Of a stretch of 47,519 nt of DNA, positions 14,992 through 27,005 are shown in pieces; positions within the stretch are counted from its first letter, which is position 1; each line of letters begins with the position of its first letter. A program made the position numbers and the translations under genes. The notes below the pieces were generated by a model that had not been told where the DNA came from, searched no databases, and was given only the letters and a program-made list of their open reading frames with translations. This DNA comes from Methanobacterium sp. UBA353 (GTDB lineage: Archaea > Methanobacteriota > Methanobacteria > Methanobacteriales > Methanobacteriaceae): contig DALO01000030.1 of NCBI GenBank assembly GCA_002496805.1, positions 1 through 47,519 on the forward strand, in the 5' to 3' direction.

Positions 14992-15009
14992 ATTTATAGG
15001 ATTATAAAT
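14992..15009. promoter_or_regulatory. Palindrome in the znu promoter, candidate metal-regulator operator
   Basis: ATTTATA-GGAT-TATAAAT has perfect 7-base arms and ends 15 bases before the start of znuA. It overlaps the TATA-rich promoter, the position expected for a repressor site such as that of a DtxR/MntR- or Zur-like protein. No regulator gene lies nearby. Confidence 0.4.
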
Positions 15010-15024
15010 TTATGCGGTGCATCA

Positions 15025-15921
15025 ATGGAGAGAAAAGTAGTATTGATTTTATTAGCATCTTTAATTCTAATTTTACTCTTATTAACTGGTTTATTTTTTG
15101 CCAATAATAATTTCAGGGACATGAACAAGCAATCACAATCTTCTAATGATAAAATCGGGATTGTTGTGACAGTTGGACCTCAACAGGAATTCGTGAAACA
15201 AGTTGGTGGAGACCGGGTTAATGTCACGGTCATGGTGCCGCAAGGCGCTGATCCCCATACCTATGAGCCGCTACCAAACCAGATGAAGCAAGTTCAAAAA
15301 GCAAAAATTTATTTCACAGTAGGATCTGGTATTGAATTCGAATTAGCTTGGATGGAAAAATTAAGGGGTATCAATCCTGAAATGAAAGTAGTAAACACTT
15401 CTCAGGGAATTGAACTACTCCCAAACGCAGAAGAAAATACGGGAAATGATCCTCATGTATGGGTTTCACCTAAAAATGCTAAAATAATGGTGGAAAATAT
15501 TTGCACAAGCTTGGTAGAGGTTGATCCTGAAGGTAAGGATTATTACCAAAAAAATAGGGATGAATATCTAAAACAATTGGATGAACTTGATCAAAATATC
15601 CAACAAACATTATCTGGCAAAAAACACACGAAAATCATGGTTTATCATCCTTCATGGGCCTATTTCTGCCGAGATTATAATCTCATACAGATACCAATTG
15701 AATCACAGGGGAAAGAACCTACACCTCAGGGCATAGCCAGCATGGTGGATCAGGCTCGTAAGGACAATATCACGGTTATTTTTGTCACTCCTCAATTCAG
15801 TTCCAGCAATGCCCAGGTAATTGCCCAGGAAATAGGTGGAAAAGTAGTGGTTGTAGATGCTCTCAGCGACAATTATCTTGTTAACATGAAAAAAGTGGCT
15901 AAATCATTTGCCAACTCATAA
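15025..15921 (+). CDS. znuA: Zinc/manganese ABC transporter, substrate-binding protein
   Basis: This 298-residue cluster A-I solute-binding protein has an N-terminal hydrophobic anchor at 4-26 without a lipobox Cys, so it is probably held by the uncleaved helix outside the membrane. Metal ligands expected for the family are visible: His in GADPHTYEP, His in NDPHVWVSP, His in YHPSWAYF and the acidic residue in VVVDALSDNY. It captures Zn(II) or Mn(II) and hands it to the permease encoded downstream. Unlike many ZnuA proteins it has no His-rich loop, which leaves the metal unsettled. It is first in a three-gene operon. Confidence 0.88.
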   Translation: MERKVVLILLASLILILLLLTGLFFANNNFRDMNKQSQSSNDKIGIVVTVGPQQEFVKQVGGDRVNVTVMVPQGADPHTYEPLPNQMKQVQKAKIYFTVGSGIEFELAWMEKLRGINPEMKVVNTSQGIELLPNAEENTGNDPHVWVSPKNAKIMVENICTSLVEVDPEGKDYYQKNRDEYLKQLDELDQNIQQTLSGKKHTKIMVYHPSWAYFCRDYNLIQIPIESQGKEPTPQGIASMVDQARKDNITVIFVTPQFSSSNAQVIAQEIGGKVVVVDALSDNYLVNMKKVAKSFANS

Positions 15922-15950
15922 AAATATTACAGATAGATCTAGGTGATACT

Positions 15951-16697
15951 ATGGTTCAAAACGCTGTAGAAATTAATGATGTCTGTGTCAAATTTAATAA
16001 ACGTCCAATACTTCATGACATTGACCTTATAATCAAAGATAATGATTTTTTAGCCATAATTGGGCCTAATGCTGGTGGTAAGAGTACCCTGCTAAAGGTT
16101 ATATTGGGCCTGGTTAAAGTGGACCAGGGCACAGTGAAGGTTTTTGGGCAAAACCCTGGAAACCAATCCAATCCCCTAGGATACCTTCCACAACATGTCT
16201 CATTTGACCCGGATTTTCCTATAAACGTTTTTGAAACAGTTTTATTCGGAAGATATCATGGTTTTTTTAAAAAATATTCAGATCTAGACCATGAAAAGGT
16301 TAAAAATGCCCTGGAAGAGGTGGGTATGTTGGAGATGAAAGATCGTCAGATGAGCCAACTATCCGGAGGGCAGATTCAACGGGTTTTCATTGCCCGTGCT
16401 ATTGTGCGAGAACCAAAACTACTACTATTGGATGAGCCAATGGCCAGCATAGACCCTGAAATGCAGAATTCATTTTACAGTCTACTACTAAAATTACGCA
16501 AGAGGATGGCTATAGTACTGGTCAGCCACGATGTGGGAGCTGTCTCCAGCCATGTGGAGAACATTGCCTGCCTTAACCGGAAACTTTACTATCATGGAGC
16601 AGCCGAAAATGCTGCCCGATCCCTGGAAAAGATGTATAAATGTCCAATAGATTTACTCAGCCACGGAATACCTCACAGAGTATTGAAAAACCATTAA
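15951..16697 (+). CDS. znuC: Zinc/manganese ABC transporter, ATPase
   Basis: At 248 residues this is a complete ABC ATPase: Walker A GPNAGGKST at 38-46, Q-loop in GYLPQHVSFD, signature LSGGQ at 137-141, Walker B LLLLDEP at 157-163, and the switch His in VLVSHDVG. It belongs to the metal-import group by sequence and by its place between the binding protein and the permease. Ribosome binding is probably by AGGTGAT just before the ATG, 29 bases after znuA. Confidence 0.9.
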   Translation: MVQNAVEINDVCVKFNKRPILHDIDLIIKDNDFLAIIGPNAGGKSTLLKVILGLVKVDQGTVKVFGQNPGNQSNPLGYLPQHVSFDPDFPINVFETVLFGRYHGFFKKYSDLDHEKVKNALEEVGMLEMKDRQMSQLSGGQIQRVFIARAIVREPKLLLLDEPMASIDPEMQNSFYSLLLKLRKRMAIVLVSHDVGAVSSHVENIACLNRKLYYHGAAENAARSLEKMYKCPIDLLSHGIPHRVLKNH

Positions 16698-16719
16698 AAA
16701 CTAAATTTGGAATGGAGTA

Positions 16720-17538
16720 ATGATATTAATGACTGGAATTCTGGAATACTCTTTCATGCAGAATGCATTCATAGCCGCAGTTCTTGTTAGCGTGGCCTGC
16801 GGTGTAGTGGGCACATACGTTGTGATAAAAAGAATCGTATTCATAAGTGGGGGAATATCCCATGCTGCCTTCGGAGGGATAGGTTTGGGATATTTCCTGG
16901 GAATAAACCCCATACTGGCCGCCATTCCTTTCAGCATACTGTCCGCTCTAGCCATGGGGATTACCAGTAAAAAAGTAAAAATCAGTGAAGACACAGCTAT
17001 AGGGATCCTTTGGAGTTTGGGAATGGCAATAGGGATCATATTCATTAATTTAACACCAGGATATGTTCCAGATCTCATGAGCTACCTATTCGGCAGCATA
17101 CTAACTGTGCCTGTAAATGACATTATCATAATGATTTTTCTAGATTTAATTATTGTAGTAACAGTTTTATTGTTCTACAAAGAGTTTCAGGGCATATCCT
17201 TTGATGAAGAATTCAGCCAAGTAATTGGAATGCCCACAACATACATTTACCTCCTCCTTTTATCAATAGTAGCTCTTTCAGTGGTGGTGATGATAAAAGT
17301 GGTGGGAGTCATACTGGTAATTGCTCTTTTAACCATACCTGCAGCCATTGCCAAACAATACACTTACAATATTAGGCACATGATGATATTCGCTGTGATT
17401 TTAGGAATAATACTCACCATGGGGGGATTATACACATCATACCTATTCAACCTTGCATCAGGGGCAACTATTGTCCTGGTATTGGGCCTTGGATTCATAT
17501 TTTCATCAGCAATACAAAAATTAAAAAAATCACTTTAA
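16720..17538 (+). CDS. znuB: Zinc/manganese ABC transporter, permease
   Basis: This polytopic ABC-3 family membrane protein of 272 residues has about eight hydrophobic helices. Family marks are RIVFISGGISHAAFGGIGLG near residue 40 and KVVGVILVIALLTIPAAIA near 190. It forms the channel for metal entry with ZnuC on the inside. Two starts are possible: ATG 16720 lies only two bases from GGAG, while ATG 16729 lies eleven bases from it; I keep the longer. The gene is 22 bases after znuC. Confidence 0.9.
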   Translation: MILMTGILEYSFMQNAFIAAVLVSVACGVVGTYVVIKRIVFISGGISHAAFGGIGLGYFLGINPILAAIPFSILSALAMGITSKKVKISEDTAIGILWSLGMAIGIIFINLTPGYVPDLMSYLFGSILTVPVNDIIIMIFLDLIIVVTVLLFYKEFQGISFDEEFSQVIGMPTTYIYLLLLSIVALSVVVMIKVVGVILVIALLTIPAAIAKQYTYNIRHMMIFAVILGIILTMGGLYTSYLFNLASGATIVLVLGLGFIFSSAIQKLKKSL

Positions 17539-17651
17539 AATAAGTGAAATCCTCCAGATAAATGTTACATTATAATTATATTCCCTATTTTCATGCGATA
17601 AAATGATGAGGGATAGTAAAAAATATTTTAAATGGGAGCTAATTTAATACC

Positions 17652-18287
17652 ATGAGACCATACAATTTTAGTAAAATATTAATTGTACTCGTTATAATGG
17701 CATCGATTGGCACAGCAGCAGCTGATGCTATTGAACCTGGTCAAAAGAATGTTCCATTAAGTTATCAGATTACCAACATCCAAGATTTCCCTGATCATGT
17801 TTTTATTCTCCACGGCACACCAAATCCCTCTCTTGATATCCTAGACTCATCAGAATTTAGTTTTTATAAATTAAGTATTTGCTCTGTATACGCAGTACCC
17901 CAGACAGTTTTTGATTCGGTTCAAATGGATCAAATGGATGAAGCCCAAATAGAAGAGTTCCTAAAAAACGACACACGTGTAGCTTCATCAAATTTAACCA
18001 TGGATGGGATTTTTGGAACTGTAAATGTTGCTGATCCTCTGGAAAGTGCATTGATTTTGCTGGAAATTAAATCAATTAAGGATAACAATCTGGATATAAA
18101 AAAGACGAAAATCATCTATTACTACAGTGATGGTCAGAAAGTTGAAAAACCATTCCAGAGTGAAAACCAGATTCCTCTACACACAGCCCCAGGGCCATCA
18201 TGGGATTTTTATTTATATTTCATAGCTTTACCTATAGTTGCATTGGTAACAATACTCATTTTAGCGCTGAGGAGAAGATCCCATTAA
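17652..18287 (+). CDS. Secreted membrane-anchored protein of unknown function
   Basis: The 211 residues begin with a signal sequence (basic start, hydrophobic 9-22, likely cleavage after TAAADA). A mainly beta extracellular domain follows, ending in a single membrane helix near 186-206 and the basic stop RRRSH. Repeated short motifs such as FDSVQMDQMDEAQIEEFL and a Tyr pair IIYYYSDGQ are seen, but no family is recognised. The topology suggests a cell-surface protein. GGGAG lies 13-17 bases before the ATG, a rather long spacing. It stands alone after the znu operon. Confidence 0.6.
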   Translation: MRPYNFSKILIVLVIMASIGTAAADAIEPGQKNVPLSYQITNIQDFPDHVFILHGTPNPSLDILDSSEFSFYKLSICSVYAVPQTVFDSVQMDQMDEAQIEEFLKNDTRVASSNLTMDGIFGTVNVADPLESALILLEIKSIKDNNLDIKKTKIIYYYSDGQKVEKPFQSENQIPLHTAPGPSWDFYLYFIALPIVALVTILILALRRRSH

Positions 18288-18308
18288 TGTTTTTTGGTTC
18301 CAGATAAG

Positions 18309-18352
18309 CTTTTGAAGTATGTTAATGGTTCTTTTGAAGTATGCAAATGCTT
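18309..18352. repeat. Two tandem 22-bp repeats
   Basis: CTTTTGAAGTATGTTAATGG begins the unit at 18309-18330. The next unit at 18331-18352 matches it at 19 of 22 positions, and a weaker third copy may begin at 18353. The array lies between two membrane-protein genes, upstream of the second. Confidence 0.7.
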
Positions 18353-18496
18353 CTTTTAAATTACACTGATACTGGTTAATTTTTAAAACTAAACAAATAA
18401 ACTGATTACTGTTTTTAAAGAATTTTTACATCCAATTTAACGTATAAATATAAAAATAGCTGGATACTTCAATAATGACTTATTTATATTATCACT

Positions 18497-18820
18497 ATGT
18501 ACTGGCTAATATTTCTATGGATTCTCACCATAGTAATCGAATTTACTATTTTCTGGCTCATTATTAGAAAAGAACCCTTAAAACTGTTATCAGTGTCTTT
18601 ATTAATCAATTCTGTGACTCTTCCTCTGGCCACATTAAGCTATCATTACCTGTTTTTCAACTTATTGTTAACTGAAACCATTGTTTGGCTAGTAGAATCA
18701 TTTTTTTTGAGAATCTTACTGGAAATTGATTATAAGAAAGCTTTAATCATTTCATTGCTTGCAAACCTTGCCACCAGTGTTCTGGGATTATTTATCAAAG
18801 TACTCTTTCATGAATTTTAA
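18497..18820 (+). CDS. Small four-helix membrane protein of unknown function
   Basis: The 107 residues are almost entirely hydrophobic, with helices at about 3-24, 29-48, 54-75 and 80-102 separated by short polar turns (RKEPLK, EIDYKK). The pattern LLINSVTLPLATLSYHY in the second helix and one conserved-looking Glu in the third resemble small integral proteins seen in many prokaryotes, none with a known role. There is no clear ribosome binding site; with TTATTTATATTATCACTATG before the start, a leaderless transcript is possible. Confidence 0.6.
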   Translation: MYWLIFLWILTIVIEFTIFWLIIRKEPLKLLSVSLLINSVTLPLATLSYHYLFFNLLLTETIVWLVESFFLRILLEIDYKKALIISLLANLATSVLGLFIKVLFHEF

Positions 18821-18957
18821 AAAAAAAGATATGATGCATAATTTTACAGAATCAATGACAAAAATGAGGGGTTTAGTGAATTTCCTGGAAAATAAAAATT
18901 GACATATTTTTTTCATTAATATTTACAATATTGGTACAAGGTTAATGAGAATATTGT

Positions 18958-19674
<717 letters not shown>

Positions 19675-19747
19675 GCATATTCTCCGTAATTTAGATTTTC
19701 AAATATTTATAAAAATTTAGATAAGATTATAAACGCATAATTAGAAT

Positions 19748-20182
19748 TTATTGTTGTTTTAATAGGACAACATTTAAGTTTAATCCTTTAGGACATTTTT
19801 CTTTGGGATTTCCCAGTTTTTTTATGATCTTACATTTGTCTTCATGGTAAAGGCCCTCCGGAAAACAGAGCCCCCTCATGGAACACTCCTCATCACAGTC
19901 GGGTGGTACAAAGACAATGTTTGAACCTTCAAAGGCACGTTTAGAGTTGATCATAGCTTTTGTTATGGATTTTTCCACATCCACAACTTTCACTTTACCC
20001 CCATTGTGAATCATGCAGGGGTGTTCGGTGTTTTTAACATCTCTGATTCTATACATTCTTCCTTCTTCTAGGGAATCAATACAAGTTACCTTAAAGCGAC
20101 ATTTCTCGCACTGGCTTGCAGCCCCATAATACATGAATTTAAGTCCTTTTTTTGCTAAGTCATTTCCAATGAGGGTTATCAT
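19748..20182 (-). CDS. UPF0179 family Cys-rich protein
   Basis: The 144 residues carry Cys pairs and clusters (CEKCRFKVTC near 24-33, CDEECSMRGLC near 97-107, CKIIKK and EKCPKG near the end), suggesting a bound metal or iron-sulfur cluster. This is the archaeal UPF0179 family, function unknown. GGAGTGGAT just before the ATG is a strong binding site. The position between egsA and rpiA is the same gene order I recall from Methanothermobacter, so it is probably an ancestral core operon. Confidence 0.85.
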   Translation of the reverse strand: MITLIGNDLAKKGLKFMYYGAASQCEKCRFKVTCIDSLEEGRMYRIRDVKNTEHPCMIHNGGKVKVVDVEKSITKAMINSKRAFEGSNIVFVPPDCDEECSMRGLCFPEGLYHEDKCKIIKKLGNPKEKCPKGLNLNVVLLKQQ

Positions 20183-20231
20183 TTTTTATCCACTCCACCG
20201 ATTAATTATAATGTGATAGATTTAACAAGAA

Positions 20232-21278
<1,047 letters not shown>

Positions 21279-21519
21279 GTTTATCTCCTTTTTTTAAATC
21301 TCCATATATTCTTTAGGCTGAAAGATAAAATAATTTTTGATTTAATTATTACAGACATGATAAATCATAATCTTTCTTAACAATTTTTTTTTACAATCTA
21401 GAAAAGATTATATTTTAGCAAATATTAGCTATACTTACTTAGTCTAAATATAAAACTGAATAGAAATAATTCATATTAGCTATATTGTTATATTTATTCA
21501 ATTTATTATTGGTGAAGAA

Positions 21520-22923
<1,404 letters not shown>

Positions 22924-23122
22924 AACAAATATCAGAGTATTAATCCGATAGTGACTAAATAAAATTGGTACAATAAAAAAAATAAAGTAAGATGAAATAG
23001 ATATTATTATTTAAGATAAAACTTTACTTTAACTTTTAAAAATAAACTTTACTAAACACTCAAAAATTCAGAAAAATAATCATAGACAGATGCATACAAT
23101 CCAGATAACTAAGAGGTAGGGC

Positions 23123-23809
23123 ATGAATATAAGGTTAGTATTCCTAATTGCGGCTGTAATTGTTTTCTCTTTTGGGAGCGGAGCCCTTAGCTTCTTTTAT
23201 GGGGGTGGAATCGGCCTTGAACAGGCATATAACGATAACCAGATCAGCATTGTTCAAAAAACCTACGCTGGGAGCATCCCACACAATGTATCTGTGAAAA
23301 ATAATGGGAGCCAACCAGTGGTGGTGTATAAGGGAACCATCCTTAAAAGTGAGGAATCACAGGATCTGGTGATCATCGAAAATAAGAAAATTAGCCCCAA
23401 TAGCAACGATTCTATCCAAACTTACTGCATAGAGCCAAATCAAAAAGCAATCCCTCAAAAAACATTAAAACCTTCAGGAACTGTTTCGCCCGAAATAAAG
23501 CAAATAATTGACTATTCTAATCCTTCCAACCTTCAAAACGCCACTAAATCTCAGTTACAGATATGGATTATTGTTGGGAAAGGAAATGTAAACCCTTACA
23601 GTGGTGAAGCCATGGCTCTGGTGGAAAATCAGGGAATAAGATATTATCAACTTCGAAATAATTTGTCAATCGCTAAAAACAGTGTCATGGAACAGTTTAA
23701 CATGACCAACACGACTATAAAAAACATTTCCAGCACCTCAGACTCAAGTAGTGCAAACAAATGGTTTAACGATTTAAGGCAGTGGTTAAGGCTTAATCTA
23801 GGAATTTAA
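23123..23809 (+). CDS. Secreted or anchored protein with an ARPP-1-like domain
   Basis: The 228-residue protein has an N-terminal hydrophobic segment (5-26) acting as a signal or anchor. The part around 60-115 (NNGSQPVVVYKGTILKSEES, then SPNSNDSIQTYCIEPNQ) resembles the ARPP-1 domain, where a conserved pattern of VxxGxxxxGxxQ and VxCxExxxW is usual. The second half is polar, Asn/Ser-rich, and ends in a Trp-containing amphipathic helix. The function is unknown and the domain call is tentative. AGAGGTAGGGC lies just before the ATG. It is 13 bases from cofC, so the two may be co-transcribed. Confidence 0.6.
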   Translation: MNIRLVFLIAAVIVFSFGSGALSFFYGGGIGLEQAYNDNQISIVQKTYAGSIPHNVSVKNNGSQPVVVYKGTILKSEESQDLVIIENKKISPNSNDSIQTYCIEPNQKAIPQKTLKPSGTVSPEIKQIIDYSNPSNLQNATKSQLQIWIIVGKGNVNPYSGEAMALVENQGIRYYQLRNNLSIAKNSVMEQFNMTNTTIKNISSTSDSSSANKWFNDLRQWLRLNLGI

Positions 23810-23822
23810 AAAAAAGATTAAC

Positions 23823-24494
23823 ATGAAAAAAACATATGCAATCATACCGGTTTCCAGGTTTTCACAAGCAAAAACACGACTATCACCAACACTAACACCA
23901 TTGGAAAGAGAAAACCTACTTAAAGCAATGTTGAATGATGTTATCAACACGATAAAGGATAATGTCCATGAAGTAGTAGTTATAAGTTCAGATAAGGATG
24001 TCCTTGATTTTGTTAGCCAATTAAGTGTGGTTTGCTTAACAGAGAAAGGTGAAACAGATCTTAACGGTGCACTGATGCAAGCAGTTAACTGGTGTTCTGA
24101 ACATGCTCATCAAGTTTTAATCATCCCATCGGACATTCCACTAATTAGAAAAAGTCAAACTCAAGAAATAATTGAATTAGCCGAAAAGTGGCCAGTCATC
24201 ATAGCACCAGCCAAGGGAGGGGGCACTAACGCTCTTTTAATACCTACACGTGGAGTTCAAATGAGGTTTGGCGACTGCAGCTTCTTCCAACACCTCAAAC
24301 AAGCCCAAAAATTAGGTTTGCATTGTTACATATATGATTCTTTCTATCTTTCTTTGGATGTGAATACCGCCGAAGATCTGGGTGAAATAATGATCCACGG
24401 TTCTGGAACAGAAACCAGGAAATTTCTCAAAAACATAGGACTTAAAGTCAAATCCAACCATGGAATGGAACGATTACGGGTTGAAAGAACATGA
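23823..24494 (+). CDS. cofC: 2-phospho-L-lactate guanylyltransferase (coenzyme F420 synthesis)
   Basis: The 223-residue CofC activates 2-phospholactate with GTP to make lactyl-diphospho-guanosine, the donor for F420-0. The nucleotidyltransferase start is IIPVSRFSQAKTRLSPTLTP at 8-27, with the PSDIPLI metal-binding aspartate near 105 and APAKGGGTNALLI near 135. F420 is the central hydride carrier of methanogenesis. The gene ends in an ATGA overlap with thiD, so the two are translated together, although their pathways differ. Confidence 0.93.
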   Translation: MKKTYAIIPVSRFSQAKTRLSPTLTPLERENLLKAMLNDVINTIKDNVHEVVVISSDKDVLDFVSQLSVVCLTEKGETDLNGALMQAVNWCSEHAHQVLIIPSDIPLIRKSQTQEIIELAEKWPVIIAPAKGGGTNALLIPTRGVQMRFGDCSFFQHLKQAQKLGLHCYIYDSFYLSLDVNTAEDLGEIMIHGSGTETRKFLKNIGLKVKSNHGMERLRVERT

Positions 24495-25252
24495 TGGCCC
24501 TTTCTATAGCAGGATTAGATCCATCTGGAGGTGCAGGTATCCTAGCTGACGCTAAAACATTCACTGCACTGGGTGTTTATCCTACTACAGTTGTAACAGC
24601 ACTCACTGCTCAGAATGTTAGTCGTGTGGCAGGAGTTAAAACAGTTGACCCTGATTTCGTGGCACAACAAATCGATCTGATCCTTGAAGAGGAAGATATT
24701 CAACATGCTAAAACCGGAATGTTATATTCGCCAGAAATTGTTAAAGTAGTTGCCAAGAAGGTTAAGGAATATCAGTTAAATCTGGTGGTTGACCCGGTTA
24801 TGGTTGCTGGTTCTGGTGGCAGCTTATCCCAGGCAAACATGGCTAGAACCTTAAAAAAACATCTGTTACCCCTAGCTAGATTAGCCACACCCAACATCGA
24901 CGAAGCAGCCAAACTCAGCAAAATGGATGTTAAAGATGAAAAAGACGCCTGCAAAGTAGCAGTCCAACTGGGAAAGATTTGTCCAACTGTAGTAACCGGG
25001 GGACACTTAGAAGGAAGTGACATTTTCTATCAAAACTCACTGAAGATAATTCGTGGTAGGAAATTAGACAACAAAAACACCCATGGATCAGGATGCACCT
25101 ATTCAGCAGCTGCAACTGCTTACCTGGTAAAAGGACTCCCCCTAGAAGAATCTGTACATGAAGCAACTCATTTTACCAAAAAAGCTATAGAAAAAGGTTT
25201 TCATGGTACTTTAAACCAGTACTGGGCATTCGAAACACAATGTAAGGATTAA
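24491..25252 (+). CDS. thiD: Hydroxymethylpyrimidine (phosphate) kinase
   Basis: The 253-residue ribokinase-fold enzyme phosphorylates hydroxymethylpyrimidine phosphate in thiamine synthesis. Seen are SIAGLDPSGGAGILADAKTF at the start, TALTAQNV (substrate pocket), VVDPVMVAGSGG near 98-109 and the catalytic anion hole in NTHGSGCTYSAA near 197-208. It lacks the C-terminal ThiN domain found in many archaeal ThiD proteins, so thiamine phosphate synthase must be encoded elsewhere. The start ATG lies inside the stop of cofC. Confidence 0.93.
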   Translation: MMALSIAGLDPSGGAGILADAKTFTALGVYPTTVVTALTAQNVSRVAGVKTVDPDFVAQQIDLILEEEDIQHAKTGMLYSPEIVKVVAKKVKEYQLNLVVDPVMVAGSGGSLSQANMARTLKKHLLPLARLATPNIDEAAKLSKMDVKDEKDACKVAVQLGKICPTVVTGGHLEGSDIFYQNSLKIIRGRKLDNKNTHGSGCTYSAAATAYLVKGLPLEESVHEATHFTKKAIEKGFHGTLNQYWAFETQCKD

Positions 25253-25442
25253 TCATGATCTTTTTCGGAAAGTGTGACTTTTTTAGAGTATCGTTCATAA
25301 ATAAGTAAAGATAAAATTATTATGGAAATAAATCTATAACTATAAACAGTATCAATTATTGTTAGATTGAGTTAATGGTTTAAATCAAAATATTAACATC
25401 TAAAAAAAGTTATGACAAAGTTTTATTTGTGAGGTGTACGTC

Positions 25443-26240
25443 ATGGTTTCCAGTGAAGAAATAAAAAGAAGATTAGAATCTAAAAGAAGAGGTGAAACTC
25501 CTTATCAGGGAAAACCACCAGCACAAGGGTCTGTTAACTGTCCCGAGTGTAACACTCCCAATGAAGAAGGTGCCAAGTTTTGTGTGGGGTGTGGAGCATC
25601 CCTCAGTGATAGTCGAGCAGCACAAGATACTGTGATCTGTCCGCAATGCCAAGCAACAAACACTGCTGGTGCCAAGTTTTGTGTGGGGTGTGGAGCCTCC
25701 CTGGTTAACGAAGAAGTTGCAGATACTCAACATGAAGATCCAGTCAGTGATTCCAAGTTATGTCCATCTTGTAACCAGGTAAATGAGATAAATGCAAAAT
25801 TTTGTGTCATCTGTGGACATAAATTTGAAGAATCAGTTGATATTGAGGAAACACCTGCTGAATCAACTGAAGAAGTTGTTGCTGAGCCTACTGAAGGGGT
25901 CGTTGCTACTGAATCAACCGGTGAAGTTGCTGAACCAACCCAGGAAGTAGTTGAAGAAAATGTTCCGGAAACTCATGAAATACCTGAAATAAAAGTACCC
26001 GAACACTTAAAATCAGATAATGAATCTGAAACAGAACCAATTCAAGAAACCAGTGATGATGAAGTAGTTGTTCAACCAGAATCTAATGTTTTCAGCGAAA
26101 CTGAACAATTAGATGAATCTGAAGAGGAAAACATTGACCCTATGGCTAAGATCAAAAAGGCCAAAGACCTTCTGGATATTGGTGCCATAACTCAGGAAGA
26201 ATTCGAACAGATAAAAAACAAATACCTGGAACGTATTTAA
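25443..26240 (+). CDS. Zinc-ribbon protein with acidic repeats and SHOCT-like C-terminus
   Basis: The product has 265 residues from ATG 25443, which follows GAGGTG. Three zinc ribbons occur in tandem: CPECNTPNEEGAKFCVGCGA, CPQCQATNTAGAKFCVGCGA and CPSCNQVNEINAKFCVICG. A long acidic, Glu/Pro/Val-rich stretch follows with loose repeats (STEEVVAEPTEGVVA), probably disordered. The end, DPMAKIKKAKDLLDIGAITQ followed by EEFEQIKNKYL, is a SHOCT helix pair that mediates oligomerisation. The first two ribbons are almost identical in DNA as well (25569-25595 against 25668-25694), a recent duplication. The role is probably an adaptor or assembly factor; unknown. Confidence 0.75.
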   Translation: MVSSEEIKRRLESKRRGETPYQGKPPAQGSVNCPECNTPNEEGAKFCVGCGASLSDSRAAQDTVICPQCQATNTAGAKFCVGCGASLVNEEVADTQHEDPVSDSKLCPSCNQVNEINAKFCVICGHKFEESVDIEETPAESTEEVVAEPTEGVVATESTGEVAEPTQEVVEENVPETHEIPEIKVPEHLKSDNESETEPIQETSDDEVVVQPESNVFSETEQLDESEEENIDPMAKIKKAKDLLDIGAITQEEFEQIKNKYLERI

Positions 26241-26510
26241 AATAAACGTTGGATGATAAAGAGGGAATCTGCACAAATTATTATTCAGACTCCCTGCACC
26301 CTCATTATGATCTAATTTCTATTAAACTCATTATTTTTTTAAAATAACCTAGAAATAGCATGACTGCGGGGTATAAACAGATTTACTAATGGCATAATCC
26401 AGATCAACCCATAATTTGTTTATACATCTAATTAAAAACAGGGAAAAATAGGGAAAATTGAATATTTTTTTTTAAAAAAAAATTGAAATGAGGTAGTGTT
26501 TTTACTTCAT

Positions 26511-26942
26511 CTAAAGCATGTTAACTTCGTCTGTTGAGAGAATAGTAACTCCACCATCATCTAAAACTTGAATACTTGCATTCAGATCCTCAGTACGAAT
26601 TACAACAATTGCCTTATTGGTTTTCTTTTCAACAAAAGCATAAATGTATTCAACATTCACATCAGCATTGTTCAAAAGTCCCAAAACAGCATCCAATCCT
26701 CCAGGCTCATCAGAAACTTCCACAGCAATAACGTCATTTACTTTAACCACAAAATTGTTCTGGACAAGTATCTCTTCAGCCAGTTCAGGTTCTGGAACAA
26801 TCATGCGCAAAATGCCGAATTCAGAAGTATCGGCAATGGAAAGGGCTCTGATATTGACACCAGCATTAGACAATACATTCAACGCTTTCCAAAGTCTTCC
26901 TTTTCTATTTTCCAGAAACACTGAAATTTGTTTTATCTTCAT
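26511..26942 (-). CDS. Tandem ACT-domain amino-acid-binding protein
   Basis: The 143 residues make two ACT domains: KQISVFLENRKGRLWKALNV with GVNIRALSIAD at the start, and VIAVEVSDEPGGLDAVLGLL with ADVNVEYIYAFV from about 70. Such stand-alone proteins bind amino acids and are regularly encoded beside phenylacetate-CoA ligase homologues in methanogens, as here. A role in sensing aromatic amino acids for the neighbouring ligase is likely but inferred. It lies 63 bases downstream of paaK on the same strand. Confidence 0.88.
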   Translation of the reverse strand: MKIKQISVFLENRKGRLWKALNVLSNAGVNIRALSIADTSEFGILRMIVPEPELAEEILVQNNFVVKVNDVIAVEVSDEPGGLDAVLGLLNNADVNVEYIYAFVEKKTNKAIVVIRTEDLNASIQVLDDGGVTILSTDEVNML

Positions 26943-27005
26943 TTCACAATCCCCCTTTTATTGTATCCTGCAAATTCTAACCTAATTTGGATAATAATAT
27001 ACGAC

